From positions 19,034-83,033 of the forward strand of contig JAXHLO010000017.1 of NCBI GenBank assembly GCA_034522075.1: a stretch of 64,000 nucleotides of DNA, written 5' to 3'. The position numbers were made by a program, and so were the translations under genes. Below are positions 45,177 through 53,535 of this stretch, piece after piece (position 1 is the stretch's first letter; each line of letters opens with the position of its first letter). The notes under the pieces were generated by a model that saw only the letters and a program-made list of their open reading frames with translations, searched no databases and was not told the DNA's origin. This stretch comes from UBA7803 sp034522075. Lineage in GTDB: Bacteria > Pseudomonadota > Gammaproteobacteria > Pseudomonadales > Azotimanducaceae.

Positions 45177-46433
45177 ATGGCTGGCGGGCGCGGTAAACAG
45201 CGTCAGTTGGGTCTGCCGGATCTCACCGGGCGCATTCCGCCGAAATCTGCACGCCCCCTGCCCGCAGGGCAGCCGGCGCCGGGCGGGACCGGTGAGTGGT
45301 ACGCGGTCACCGATGACGGCGGTTCCGCCCTGCGCATCCGCTCCGGCTTGCACATTGGCGAAACTGAGCGCGGCGCGCTGGTTTTCAACGATGGTCTCCC
45401 GGAACGCCGCTGGATCGTGCTGCGGATCACAGCGGACGGCGCCTGCGTCGCAGAGGCAGCGGACGAAATCCACCGCCTGGTGGACGAGGCGGGCGACACC
45501 CACAGCCGCTGCGCCTTGAGACCCGGGGCAACGCTGGTATTCCCGGGCAATACCCTGCGCATCAGCGAGCATATCGCACGGCCGGCACAGCCTGGCCCGC
45601 GGCTGACGGTGGCGTCCGGCCTGCAGCCGGTGGAAGCCGGCTTGAAGCCGGTGGAAGCCCCCAGGGAGCTGGTGGAAGCCGGCGTAACGCCGGCGGCGGC
45701 GTCCGCAACAGAACCCTCCGACAGTGGCGAAATTGCCCGCGCCGAGAGCGGCACGGGGGGAGAGTCGGAAGCACCGCTCACGGAAGCGCAGCCCCTGCGG
45801 TCGGAAGCACAACCTGCATCAGCTCAGGCTGGCAGGCGGAGTCGCTGGAAGGTCGGCGCCGCTATTGCTGCCGGCGGATTGCTCGTCGGCGTGCTGCTGA
45901 GCTGGCAAGCCCTGTGGGACCTGTCGACCAGCCCGGGCACGGCAACCGTCGCGGAAGACGACAAAGCGCCGGTGGGAGCCGGCGACGTGCCGATTCAAGC
46001 CGGCGAAACGCCAGTTCAAGCCGTGCAGATTCCACCGCTGCCAAGGCGCAGCGTGGCGCTGCCGCTGACGCCCATCGATCTCGGCGATCTTCCGCCGCGG
46101 CGACTGCTGCCGGCTCCGGCCGTACCGACGGATAGCGCGCCGGCGTTTGCCGCAGAGCTCGCCCGGGCCCGGGAACTCCTGGAGGCCGGCTACATCACGT
46201 ATCCGCCAGAAGACAACGCCGTGGCCGTGCTCAGCCGGATCATCACGCGACAACCCGATCATCCGGAGGCATTGGCTCTGCTGGGGGAGTGCACCACACG
46301 CCTGATCGATGCTGCCATCGAGGCCCGGGAGCAGGGGATGCAGTACCAGGCGCGCAATCTGCTCGAAGAGGTGCGCGGCTTCAATCCGGACAACGAGCGA
46401 GCCAACCGTCTCTGGCAGGAGTGGGTGCGCTGA
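45177..46433 (+). CDS. FHA-like/transmembrane/TPR-like protein with repetitive linkers
   Basis: A 418-residue protein. Residues about 40-135 look like a degenerate FHA domain (ALRIRSGLHIGETERGALVFND, LVDEAGDTHSRCALRPGATLVFPGNTLRI). A linker follows with repeated GLQPVEAGLKPVEAPRELVEAG, then a helix at about 223-245 (VGAAIAAGGLLVGVLLSW), a second repetitive linker (VGAGDVPIQAGETPVQAVQ), and a C-terminal TPR-like helical region (ELARARELLEAGYITYPPEDNA, HPEALALLGECTTRLIDAA, ARNLLEEVRGFNPDNERA). The layout FHA-TM-TPR suggests a membrane-anchored phosphothreonine-reading protein. The linker DNA resembles REP palindromes. The gene is divergent from mmsA, with about 166 bases between. Confidence 0.65.
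   Translation: MAGGRGKQRQLGLPDLTGRIPPKSARPLPAGQPAPGGTGEWYAVTDDGGSALRIRSGLHIGETERGALVFNDGLPERRWIVLRITADGACVAEAADEIHRLVDEAGDTHSRCALRPGATLVFPGNTLRISEHIARPAQPGPRLTVASGLQPVEAGLKPVEAPRELVEAGVTPAAASATEPSDSGEIARAESGTGGESEAPLTEAQPLRSEAQPASAQAGRRSRWKVGAAIAAGGLLVGVLLSWQALWDLSTSPGTATVAEDDKAPVGAGDVPIQAGETPVQAVQIPPLPRRSVALPLTPIDLGDLPPRRLLPAPAVPTDSAPAFAAELARARELLEAGYITYPPEDNAVAVLSRIITRQPDHPEALALLGECTTRLIDAAIEAREQGMQYQARNLLEEVRGFNPDNERANRLWQEWVR
45630..46021. repeat. REP-like palindromic segments inside a coding region
   Basis: CCGGTGGAAGCCGGCTTGAAGCC at 45627 onwards, GTGGAAGCCGGCGTAACGCC at about 45671 and GTGGGAGCCGGCGACGTGCC at about 45971 share the plan GTGGxAGCC + GGC...GCC hairpin. They lie in the two linkers of the FHA-like gene. 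This is the same type of architecture (GTGGGAGC followed by a hairpin) as the intergenic cluster at 27196, with different stem sequence. Confidence 0.5.
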
Positions 46434-46446
46434 CGCGGGGGCGCGG

Positions 46447-46743
46447 TTACACGCGCAGGCGCAGTTCCGGGGAAGGAGCGGGCAGGTCGGGCATGGTCCG
46501 CGGCGTGCCGCCGTCTACCTGACAGCCCAGGCGCGTGGTCTCACGGAACGGGTCGCTCAGGCGCTGTTCGTCGACGATAAACTTGCCGTCCTCGATGCCG
46601 CCGACGCAGAAATTCTCCGGATGCCGGATGCGAACTTCGGCATTGCCGCCGCCTTCCGCGCCGGCGGCTGCAGCCGGGACGCTACAGCACGTCAACAGCA
46701 GCACGACGGCCAACGGTTTGCCTGTTGCCTGGAAGATGCTCAT
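46447..46743 (-). CDS. Small secreted protein or lipoprotein, 98 aa
   Basis: ATG 46743 begins MSIFQATGKPLAVVLLLTCC-SVPAAAAG, a classical signal peptide; the double cysteine after LLLT could be a lipobox (LLTC). The mature part is short and polar with two further cysteines, in ENFCVGGIEDG and RLGCQVDGG, which may pair in the periplasm. A much longer frame to 47766 on this strand is shadow translation of the decarboxylase gene. Function unknown. Confidence 0.6.
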   Translation of the reverse strand: MSIFQATGKPLAVVLLLTCCSVPAAAAGAEGGGNAEVRIRHPENFCVGGIEDGKFIVDEQRLSDPFRETTRLGCQVDGGTPRTMPDLPAPSPELRLRV

Positions 46744-46863
46744 GGCGGGCACCTTAACGCCGGCACATGACACTTTCGTGACACTGCCGTCGATCACACC
46801 AGGGGCCACGGGCGACGGGCTGCCGCGCTGAGCGTGAACAGCCGGGGCGCGGTACACTGGGCC

Positions 46864-48234
46864 ATGAGCGAACTTGGCTGGTCTGCCGCAGAACTGCAGG
46901 CGCTGAATGCCGCGGCCCGCCGCCTGGAGGCGGGCTTTTCCGATCTGCCGCCCGGGCAGCCCGCGGAGGCGGCCATCGATGACGCCTTGACGGCCGTGCT
47001 GCTCGAAACTGCGCAACGGCTGCAGGACAATTTCCCCTACTTTCATCCGCGTTACGTCGGGCAGATGCTGAAGCCGCCCCATCCGCTGGCGCGGCTGGCC
47101 TACGCCCTGGCCATGCTGATCAATCCGAACAATCACGCACTGGACGGCGGCCGTGCCAGCTCTGCCATGGAACGCGAGGCGGTGGCCGACCTGGCTGCTA
47201 TGGTGGGGTGGAGTACTCATCTCGGCCACCTGACCGGCGGCGGCACGCTGGCCAACCTGGAAGCGTTGTGGGTGGCCGGTCAACTGGCGCCGGGCCAGGT
47301 GATGCTGGCTTCCCAGCAGGCTCACTACACCCATGAGCGTCTCGCGTCGGTGCTGGGACTGCCGTTCGAAAGCCTGCCTGCCGACCGATTCGGCCGCATG
47401 GACATGGCCGCCCTGCAGGCGCGGCTGACAGGCGGCGACGTGGGCACGGTGGTGGCTACCGCCGGCACCACTGGCCTCGGCGCCGTCGACCCGGTGGCGG
47501 ACCTGGCAGAACTGCGTGAGCGCTTCGGCTTCCGCCTGCATGTGGATGCTGCCTATGGCGGCTACTTCGGGCTGTGCGAGGGCCTCAAGCCCGTGGTGCG
47601 CCGGCACCTCGACTATCTGGGCCGGGCCGACTCCCTGGTGGTGGATCCCCACAAACATGGCCTGCAGCCCTATGGCTGCGGCGCTGTTCTCTATCCCGAC
47701 CCGGCGGTGGCCGATCTCTACCGCCACGATTCGCCCTATACCTATTTCACCGAGGCGGAGCTGCATCTCGGCGAAATCAGTCTGGAATGTTCCCGGGCCG
47801 GAGCCGCGGCCACGGCTCTATGGGCCACCCAGCGGCTGCTGCCGCCCGTGCGCGGCGGCGCCTTCGCGGCGGACCTGGGCAGATGTCTCGAGGCGGCCGC
47901 CGAGCTGCACCGGCGCCTGGCGGCGGATGGGAGATTCCTCACCCTGGCCGAGCCCGACCTCGATATTGTCGTCTGGGCCCCGCGGGCCGCTACCGGCGCG
48001 GCAGTGAGCGAGGCGTCCCGGGAGCTGTTCGAGGCAGCAGCGGCGCGGCATCTGCACCTGGCGCTGATACGCCTTGATACGGATCTGCTGGAGCGGCACT
48101 GGCCGGAGGTGGCGCTGTCGGCGTCCGCCCAGGTGACCTGTCTGCGCTGCTGTCTGATGAAGCCGGAGCATCTCGACTGGCTCGACGACCTGTGGTCGCT
48201 GATCGACGAGCTGGCCGGCGGCGCCGGTGCTTGA
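46864..48234 (+). CDS. PLP-dependent decarboxylase (group II, glutamate/aromatic amino acid type)
   Basis: A 456-residue pyridoxal-phosphate enzyme. DNFPYFHPRYVGQMLKPPHPLARLAYALAMLINPNN is the N-terminal family region, HLTGGGTLANLEALWVAG and TAGTTGLGAVDPVADL bind the cofactor, DAAYGGYF follows, and Lys264 in DPHKHGLQPYGCG holds PLP. AAAQ-type substrates are typical, but specificity is unclear. Its start ATG 46864 lies 121 bases after the divergent small protein gene. Family members decarboxylate glutamate, tyrosine, DOPA or 2,4-diaminobutyrate. Confidence 0.87.
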   Translation: MSELGWSAAELQALNAAARRLEAGFSDLPPGQPAEAAIDDALTAVLLETAQRLQDNFPYFHPRYVGQMLKPPHPLARLAYALAMLINPNNHALDGGRASSAMEREAVADLAAMVGWSTHLGHLTGGGTLANLEALWVAGQLAPGQVMLASQQAHYTHERLASVLGLPFESLPADRFGRMDMAALQARLTGGDVGTVVATAGTTGLGAVDPVADLAELRERFGFRLHVDAAYGGYFGLCEGLKPVVRRHLDYLGRADSLVVDPHKHGLQPYGCGAVLYPDPAVADLYRHDSPYTYFTEAELHLGEISLECSRAGAAATALWATQRLLPPVRGGAFAADLGRCLEAAAELHRRLAADGRFLTLAEPDLDIVVWAPRAATGAAVSEASRELFEAAAARHLHLALIRLDTDLLERHWPEVALSASAQVTCLRCCLMKPEHLDWLDDLWSLIDELAGGAGA

Positions 48235-48322
48235 GGTGGGCGCGGCAACGGACTAACGTGCCGGTCATGACAGGTATCGACACAGGCCCGGAACCTCTGG
48301 CCGTTCCGGCGTCCAAAAGAGT

Positions 48323-49057
48323 ATGACCTTTCGTTCTCACCGCGGTGGCAATCTGCGCCCGGCCGCCCTGTTCAGCGGGCTGTTGGCCGGCGTGGCTGCG
48401 CTGTTGACGCCGGCCGCTGACGCCGAAACCCCGGCTGCGGTGGTGGCCGTGCTGGACAACGCGCCGCGGGCGGCCGAGCACCGTTGCTCTTATACGCGTA
48501 TCCGCAATGACGAGGATCAGCGGCGGGAACGGTATCGGGCTGGTCATGACCCGCCGTGGCAACTGCTTGCCATGGACGGCCGCGAGCCCAGTGAGGAAGA
48601 GCTGCGGCGCTATGCCCAGGGTGCCGATGATCGTGATCGCCGGCATCCGCTGGCGTTCGATCTACGCGCCATGGTGAGCCCGGATGGCTGGCGCCTGGTG
48701 GAGGAAACCCCGTCGGAGGCCATCTACGAGTTCCGCCTGCGCCCCAATGAAGACCTCGACGAGGGCCTGGTGGACAAGGTCCGCGGCACCATGGTCGTCG
48801 ATACCGTCCGTGACCAACCCATCAGCATCAGCATCGAGAATACTGAACCGGCCTACGTCGCGCCGCTGGTGCGGATTGCCAGTTATCACCAGCGGCTGAG
48901 TTTCCGCTGGAGCGATGCCGTGGGCGCATCCGTGCTGACCGAAGCCGTAACGCGCTGGCACGGCAGGGCACTGGGCTTCAGGCGGATCAACAAGTACAAG
49001 CACGTGATCTATGAAGGTTATCAGTGCCGGGCAGAAGTGGCCGACACGGATTCCTAG
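48323..49057 (+). CDS. Hypothetical exported protein, 244 aa
   Basis: A secreted protein with a signal peptide ending near LLTPAADAE (residues 1-35). The mature part contains HRCSYTRIRNDED, a charged middle (EEELRRYAQGADDRDRRHP), and alternating strands (RLVEETPSEAIYEFRLRP, KVRGTMVVDTVRDQPISISIEN, YHQRLSFRWSDAVG), so possibly a lipid-binding-like periplasmic fold. I cannot name a family. ATG 48323 is the first in-frame codon before the signal. Downstream is the convergent amidohydrolase. Confidence 0.6.
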   Translation: MTFRSHRGGNLRPAALFSGLLAGVAALLTPAADAETPAAVVAVLDNAPRAAEHRCSYTRIRNDEDQRRERYRAGHDPPWQLLAMDGREPSEEELRRYAQGADDRDRRHPLAFDLRAMVSPDGWRLVEETPSEAIYEFRLRPNEDLDEGLVDKVRGTMVVDTVRDQPISISIENTEPAYVAPLVRIASYHQRLSFRWSDAVGASVLTEAVTRWHGRALGFRRINKYKHVIYEGYQCRAEVADTDS

Positions 49058-49075
49058 TACGCTGCGGCCGGGCCG

Positions 49076-50818
49076 TCATTGCGGATATACCAGCCGCCCG
49101 TCCACCACGGTCATGATGATGCTGCCGTCCAGCAGGGCGCCGGGATCGTCGTCTGCCAAGGTCAATGGATCGATGTTCATCACGGTGATGTCGGCCCAGC
49201 GCCCCGGCTCGAGGATGCCGGTGTGGTCCTCGCGAAACGCGGCGAATGCCGACCAGCCGGTATAGGCGCGCAGACTCTCCTCGGCGGTCAGCGCTTCGTC
49301 CGGGTACCATCCGCCCGGCGGTTCGCGGTCTTTGTCGCGGCGCGTAATGGCCGCGTGCAATCCGTAGAAGATGTCGTGGTCGGAGCCCGGGTTGTCGGCG
49401 TTGAACGTCAGCCGGGCGCCGCTTTCCCGCAGGCTGCGCCAGGCATAGGCACCGCGGATGCGCTCCGGCCCGAGGCGCTGTTCGGCCCAGGTCTTGTCTT
49501 CCACCGCGTGGGGCGGCTCCATGGATGCGATGACGTCCAACGCCGCAAAGCGCGGCAGATCTTCGGGATGCACGACCTGGGCGTGCTCGATGCGGTTGCG
49601 ATGCTCGCGCACCGATGGATCGTCAGCGTAGACGGATTCGATGAAGTCCAGGGTTTCGCGGTTGCCGGCATCACCGATGGCATGGATGGCCACCTGAAAA
49701 CCGCGCTGCATCATGGCCGCCGTGAGCGTCTGGTCGAAGCCGTACTGGTCGCCGCTGACGCCGCGATGCCCCGGCTCGTCGCTGTAGTCTGCCAGCAGGC
49801 GCGCGCCCCGCGAACCCAGCGCGCCATCGTAGAAGGCTTTCACCGAACGGGTCACCAGAAAGCTGTCGGCGTCCTCGTCCGGCCCGCGGGCCAGCCAGTC
49901 CCTGGCCAGCGCTGCGTCGCGCACCGAAAGCATGGCATACACGCGTATGGGCAACTCGCCGGCCCGCTCCAGGTCTTCCAGGGCGGCCATTTCTTCTGCC
50001 GACAGTCCGGCATCGTGAACCGTGACGTAGCCGTCCCGGGCCATGCGCTGCAGGGCCAGCCGGGCCCGCTGTTTGAGTTCCTCATGATCGGGGGCGGGAA
50101 TCGCATCCTCGAGCAGGGGGACGGCGCGGTTCAACAACAATCCATTCGGGGCGCCATTGTCGAAGCGGTGAATCTCGCCGCCCACCGGCGCTTCGGTGTC
50201 CGCGGTGATGCCGGCGCGTTCGAACGCCAGCGCATTTCCCCAGCCGGCGAAACTGTGCAGGCTGCGCATGTAGACGGGATGATCCGGAACGCGCTCGCTC
50301 AACAGGGTCATGTCGGGGTAGTCGTCGGCCCAGGCGCCTTCGTCCCAGCCCTGTCCGACGATCCACTCGCCGGCAGGAACGTCCTCGGCGGCGGCCTCGA
50401 TGCGCGCCACCGCTTCCTCTTCGGTGGCCACGCCTACCAGGTCCACCCGGCTGAGAGCGGCACCCAGGTTGAAAATGTGGGTGTGGGAATCCACCAGTCC
50501 CGGCAGCACCGTGGCACCGTTCACGTCCGCCCAGGTCGTGTCGTCACCGCGGAAAGCCTCGGCATCCGCAGTGCTGCCCACGAACACGATGCGTCCGTCG
50601 CGAATCGCCACGGCCTCGGCGTCCGGGTGCCAGCCAGCGGCATTGCGGGGCGCGTCCGGGGCCGGCGTGCCGTCCGCCTGGGGCTCGTTCCAGGTGAAGG
50701 TGTAGACCCGACCCTGACTGATGATCAGATCGGCGGGCTCAGGGGCATCCGCTGGTTGGCCATCGTCGGTGCCGCAGCCGGCTATGGCGCCGAGGAGGAT
50801 GATCGCGAGCAGCGGCAT
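49076..50818 (-). CDS. YtcJ-like metal-dependent amidohydrolase lipoprotein
   Basis: A 580-residue amidohydrolase anchored as a lipoprotein: start ATG 50818, signal MPLLAIILLGAIAGCG with Cys15 as the lipid site. The beta/alpha barrel carries the metal motif DSHTHIFNLG, GQGWDEGAW, HDAGLSAEEMAALEDL, AIHAIGDAGN, RIEHAQVV and the terminal ADITVMNIDPL. Residues to about 30 are an acidic-linker periplasmic N-terminus. These YtcJ-type proteins have unknown or broad amide or ester substrates. The frame continues about 135 residues upstream of this start but with no conserved content. Confidence 0.86.
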   Translation of the reverse strand: MPLLAIILLGAIAGCGTDDGQPADAPEPADLIISQGRVYTFTWNEPQADGTPAPDAPRNAAGWHPDAEAVAIRDGRIVFVGSTADAEAFRGDDTTWADVNGATVLPGLVDSHTHIFNLGAALSRVDLVGVATEEEAVARIEAAAEDVPAGEWIVGQGWDEGAWADDYPDMTLLSERVPDHPVYMRSLHSFAGWGNALAFERAGITADTEAPVGGEIHRFDNGAPNGLLLNRAVPLLEDAIPAPDHEELKQRARLALQRMARDGYVTVHDAGLSAEEMAALEDLERAGELPIRVYAMLSVRDAALARDWLARGPDEDADSFLVTRSVKAFYDGALGSRGARLLADYSDEPGHRGVSGDQYGFDQTLTAAMMQRGFQVAIHAIGDAGNRETLDFIESVYADDPSVREHRNRIEHAQVVHPEDLPRFAALDVIASMEPPHAVEDKTWAEQRLGPERIRGAYAWRSLRESGARLTFNADNPGSDHDIFYGLHAAITRRDKDREPPGGWYPDEALTAEESLRAYTGWSAFAAFREDHTGILEPGRWADITVMNIDPLTLADDDPGALLDGSIIMTVVDGRLVYPQ

Positions 50819-51152
50819 ACGCCATGCCGCAGTGGCTCGGCTCAGAGGTTGCTGAGTGTACAAAATATCGTCCCATTGCTGGTTTGTGGCGCCATGGACT
50901 TTTCCCGGCGGTTGTCGTAGCGTTCGTCTCGCGGCCGTTATCCGTGGGGAAGCGGACCGCGCAGTGGCCGATGCTCCGGCACCGGCGAGTGTAACGCAGA
51001 ACTCAGGCAGACGGACTTGATCCCGGCGAACGGACAGGTACCAGCATGCGAACAGCACCGTACCCGCAGACCAGCCACCTGCTGCCCGCACCGGCCGAGG
51101 CCGCCGGGCAGGCCGTTCCCGCCCCTCGAGCCGTCTGTCCATGGAGGCTCCC
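50819..51152. other. Long intergenic region between amidohydrolase and panB
   Basis: About 334 bases with no convincing gene in any frame. It carries the start signals of the lipoprotein gene (leftward) and of panB (rightward, ribosome site GGAGG at 51143-51147). I see no clear palindrome, repeat or RNA in it, nor a clear promoter pair. Confidence 0.45.
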
Positions 51153-51953
51153 ATGGCAAAACCCCTGACCGTACTCGATTTTACGGCCATGAAAGGCAGC
51201 GACCGCAGGATCTCGATGGTCACCTGTTACGACTACTGGTCTGCGCAGATTCTCAATCACAGCGATGTGGACTGTCTGCTGGTGGGCGACAGCCTGGCCA
51301 TGGTCATGCACGGCTTCGACTCCACGGTGCATGCCGACGTGGAACTGATGGCCCTGCACACCCGGGCGGTGGCGCGCGGCGCGCCGGATAAGTTCATCGT
51401 CGCCGACATGCCGTTTCTGTCCATGCGCAAGGGTCTGGAGACGGCCATGAACGGCGTGCAGGCGCTCATGCAGGCGGGCGCCAGTGCGGTCAAGGTGGAA
51501 GGCGAGGCCGGCCAGCTCGATCTCATCCGCCACATCGTCGAATCCGGCGTGCCGGTCATGGGCCACCTGGGCCTCACGCCCCAGGCCGTGCACGGTCTGG
51601 GGGGACACAAGGTGCAGGGCCGCAGCGATACGGCTGCCCGCGCACTGGGCGAATCGGCCCGCCGGCTGGCCGGCGCGGGGTGCTTCGCGCTGGTGCTGGA
51701 GTGCGTGCCGGCCCGGGTGGCGGCCTGCGTCAGCGCTTCGATCAGTATTCCCACCATCGGTATCGGCGCCGGTGCTCACACCGATGGCCAGGTGCTGGTG
51801 CTGCAGGACATGCTCGGCACCAATCCCGATTTCAAGCCGAGGTTCCTGCGGCATTACGCTCAGGGCTTCGACACCATCCGCCAGGCCGTCGACAGTTTTC
51901 ATGCCGACGTGCAGACGGCCGCCTTCCCGGCCCGGGAGGAATCCTACGCGTGA
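51153..51953 (+). CDS. panB: 3-methyl-2-oxobutanoate hydroxymethyltransferase
   Basis: PanB is the first committed step of pantothenate synthesis. ATG 51153 (preceded by GGAGG at 5 bases) gives 266 residues. The Mg and substrate region shows MVTCYDYWSAQILNHSDVDCLLVGDSLAMVMHG, where D-S-L-A-M is diagnostic, with IVADMPFLSM, AVKVEGEAG, VMGHLGLTPQAVHGLGG and the C-terminal SIPTIGIGAGAHTDGQVLV. Its TGA overlaps the GTG of panC. Length and motifs are typical. Confidence 0.95.
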   Translation: MAKPLTVLDFTAMKGSDRRISMVTCYDYWSAQILNHSDVDCLLVGDSLAMVMHGFDSTVHADVELMALHTRAVARGAPDKFIVADMPFLSMRKGLETAMNGVQALMQAGASAVKVEGEAGQLDLIRHIVESGVPVMGHLGLTPQAVHGLGGHKVQGRSDTAARALGESARRLAGAGCFALVLECVPARVAACVSASISIPTIGIGAGAHTDGQVLVLQDMLGTNPDFKPRFLRHYAQGFDTIRQAVDSFHADVQTAAFPAREESYA

Positions 51954-52759
51954 AGCGTTACGACGACCTGGAGGCGTGGCGCCGGGCACGCGCGGGCCTG
52001 TCCGGCAGCATCGGCTTCGTGCCGACCATGGGCGCGCTGCACAGCGGCCATCGCCGACTCATCGAGCGCAGTGTGGCCGAATGCGACCTGACTGTGCTGT
52101 CGATCTACGTGAATCCGACCCAGTTCAATAACCCCGACGACCTCGAGCACTATCCGCGCACCCTGGAAGCCGATCTGGACATCGCCCGGAAGGCAGGCGT
52201 CGATGCGGTGATCGCGCCGACCTGGGAGTCCCTGTACCCGGATGGTTTCCGCTACCGGGTCGAGGAAAGCCGTTTCAGCCGTGAGCTGTGCGGTGCTCAC
52301 CGCCCCGGGCACTTCACCGGGGTACTCACCGTGGTCATGAAGCTGCTGAATCTGGTGCGCCCGCAGCGTGCCTACTTCGGCGAGAAGGATTATCAGCAGT
52401 ACCTGCTGATCCGTGATATGGCGCAGGCTTTTTTCCTCGATACGGACATCGTCGCGTGTCCGACGGTGCGTGAATCCAGCGGTCTGGCCCTCAGCTCGCG
52501 TAACGAGTTGCTGGACGCTGACGCCAGAGAGCTTGCACCGCGTTTTCATTGCCTGCTGCAGAGCTGCGCATCGGATGCCGAGGCCCGCGCGGCGTTGGCC
52601 CGGGCAGGCTTCCAGGTCGACTACGTGGAAACCCGCCAGGGGCGCCGGTTCGGCGCGGTCACGGTGGGCGGCGCGCGCCAGGTCCGCCTGATCGACAATG
52701 TCCCGCTGACCGGCGGCCGGGCGATCGCCGGCGACGGGTGCGCAGAGGAAGAGCCATGA
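51950..52759 (+). CDS. panC: Pantothenate synthetase
   Basis: PanC ligates pantoate and beta-alanine with ATP. The start is GTG at 51950, overlapping panB (GTGA), with GGAGGA about 8 bases upstream. Diagnostic motifs are GFVPTMGALHSGHRRLI with the H-x-G-H class motif, SIYVNPTQFNNPDD, RPGHFTGVLTVVMKLLNLV, FGEKDYQQYLLIRDM and SGLALSSRNELL. 269 residues, slightly shorter than usual at the C-terminus but complete. Its stop overlaps coaX (ATGA). Confidence 0.95.
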   Translation: MKRYDDLEAWRRARAGLSGSIGFVPTMGALHSGHRRLIERSVAECDLTVLSIYVNPTQFNNPDDLEHYPRTLEADLDIARKAGVDAVIAPTWESLYPDGFRYRVEESRFSRELCGAHRPGHFTGVLTVVMKLLNLVRPQRAYFGEKDYQQYLLIRDMAQAFFLDTDIVACPTVRESSGLALSSRNELLDADARELAPRFHCLLQSCASDAEARAALARAGFQVDYVETRQGRRFGAVTVGGARQVRLIDNVPLTGGRAIAGDGCAEEEP

Positions 52760-53526
52760 TTCTCTGTCTGGACGTGGGCAATACCCAGCTCTACTGCGGC
52801 GTCTATGCCGATGACACGCTGGTGAGCCAGTTCCGCCGTACCAGCGCCGCCCGCGCGTCCTCCGACGAACTCGGCGTGTTCCTGCTGGCGGCCCTGCGCG
52901 AGAACGGTGTCGATCCCCGCGAGATCCACCGCATTGCCTTGAGCTCGGTCGTCCCGGACATGCTGTATTCACTGCGCTCGTGCTGTCAGAAATACTTCCG
53001 TCTGGAGCCGCTGGTGTTGCGGCCAGGGGTCAAGACGGGGCTGAAGATCCGTTACAAGGACCCCAAGGAGGTAGGCGCCGACCGCATCGCCGATGCCGTG
53101 GGTGCGTTGAAGCTGTTTCCCGGGCGCAATCTCATCGTCGTCGACTTCGGCACGGCCACCACCATGACGGCGATAACCCGCGACGGTGAATTTCTCGGCG
53201 GCAGCATTCTACCCGGCGTCCGGCTGGGCCTCGATGCGCTGGTAGAGCGCACGGCGCAACTGCCGGCGGTGGAGATCATTCCCGCGGGCAGGGCCATCGG
53301 CCGCAGTACCGTGGAGAGCATTCAGAACGGCTTATACTGGGGTAATGTTGGTATGATTCGGGAACTGACGTCGCGCATGACCGCCGAGGCATTTCCCGAG
53401 GAAGCGCCGCTGGTGGTGGGCACCGGAGGCTTTTCCCATCTCTTCGATGGCGAGCACCTGTTCGATGCCGTGGTTCCCGAACTGATTCTGGTGGGTCTGC
53501 GCGAAGCGTTGCGGCTCAACGACTGA
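52756..53526 (+). CDS. coaX: Pantothenate kinase, type III
   Basis: CoaX phosphorylates pantothenate, the first step of CoA synthesis, and belongs to the ASKHA fold. ATG 52756 overlaps the panC stop. Diagnostic motifs are CLDVGNTQLYCGVY, GADRIADAVGALKLFPG, VDFGTATTMTAITRDGEFLGGSILPG and STVESIQNGLYWGNVGMI. 256 residues. Type III replaces CoaA in many gammaproteobacteria. It completes a panB-panC-coaX unit; beta-alanine-forming panD is not in the window. Confidence 0.95.
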   Translation: MILCLDVGNTQLYCGVYADDTLVSQFRRTSAARASSDELGVFLLAALRENGVDPREIHRIALSSVVPDMLYSLRSCCQKYFRLEPLVLRPGVKTGLKIRYKDPKEVGADRIADAVGALKLFPGRNLIVVDFGTATTMTAITRDGEFLGGSILPGVRLGLDALVERTAQLPAVEIIPAGRAIGRSTVESIQNGLYWGNVGMIRELTSRMTAEAFPEEAPLVVGTGGFSHLFDGEHLFDAVVPELILVGLREALRLND

Positions 53527-53535
53527 GGAGGCTTC

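Noticed and set aside
46447..47766. 439-codon minus-strand frame over the decarboxylase
   Set aside because: Only the last 98 codons, from the ATG at 46743, have a signal peptide. The rest is antisense to a clear PLP decarboxylase.
49079..50920. 613-codon plus-strand frame over the amidohydrolase
   Set aside because: The minus strand encodes the amidohydrolase with a lipobox and metal motifs. The plus frame has no recognisable domain.
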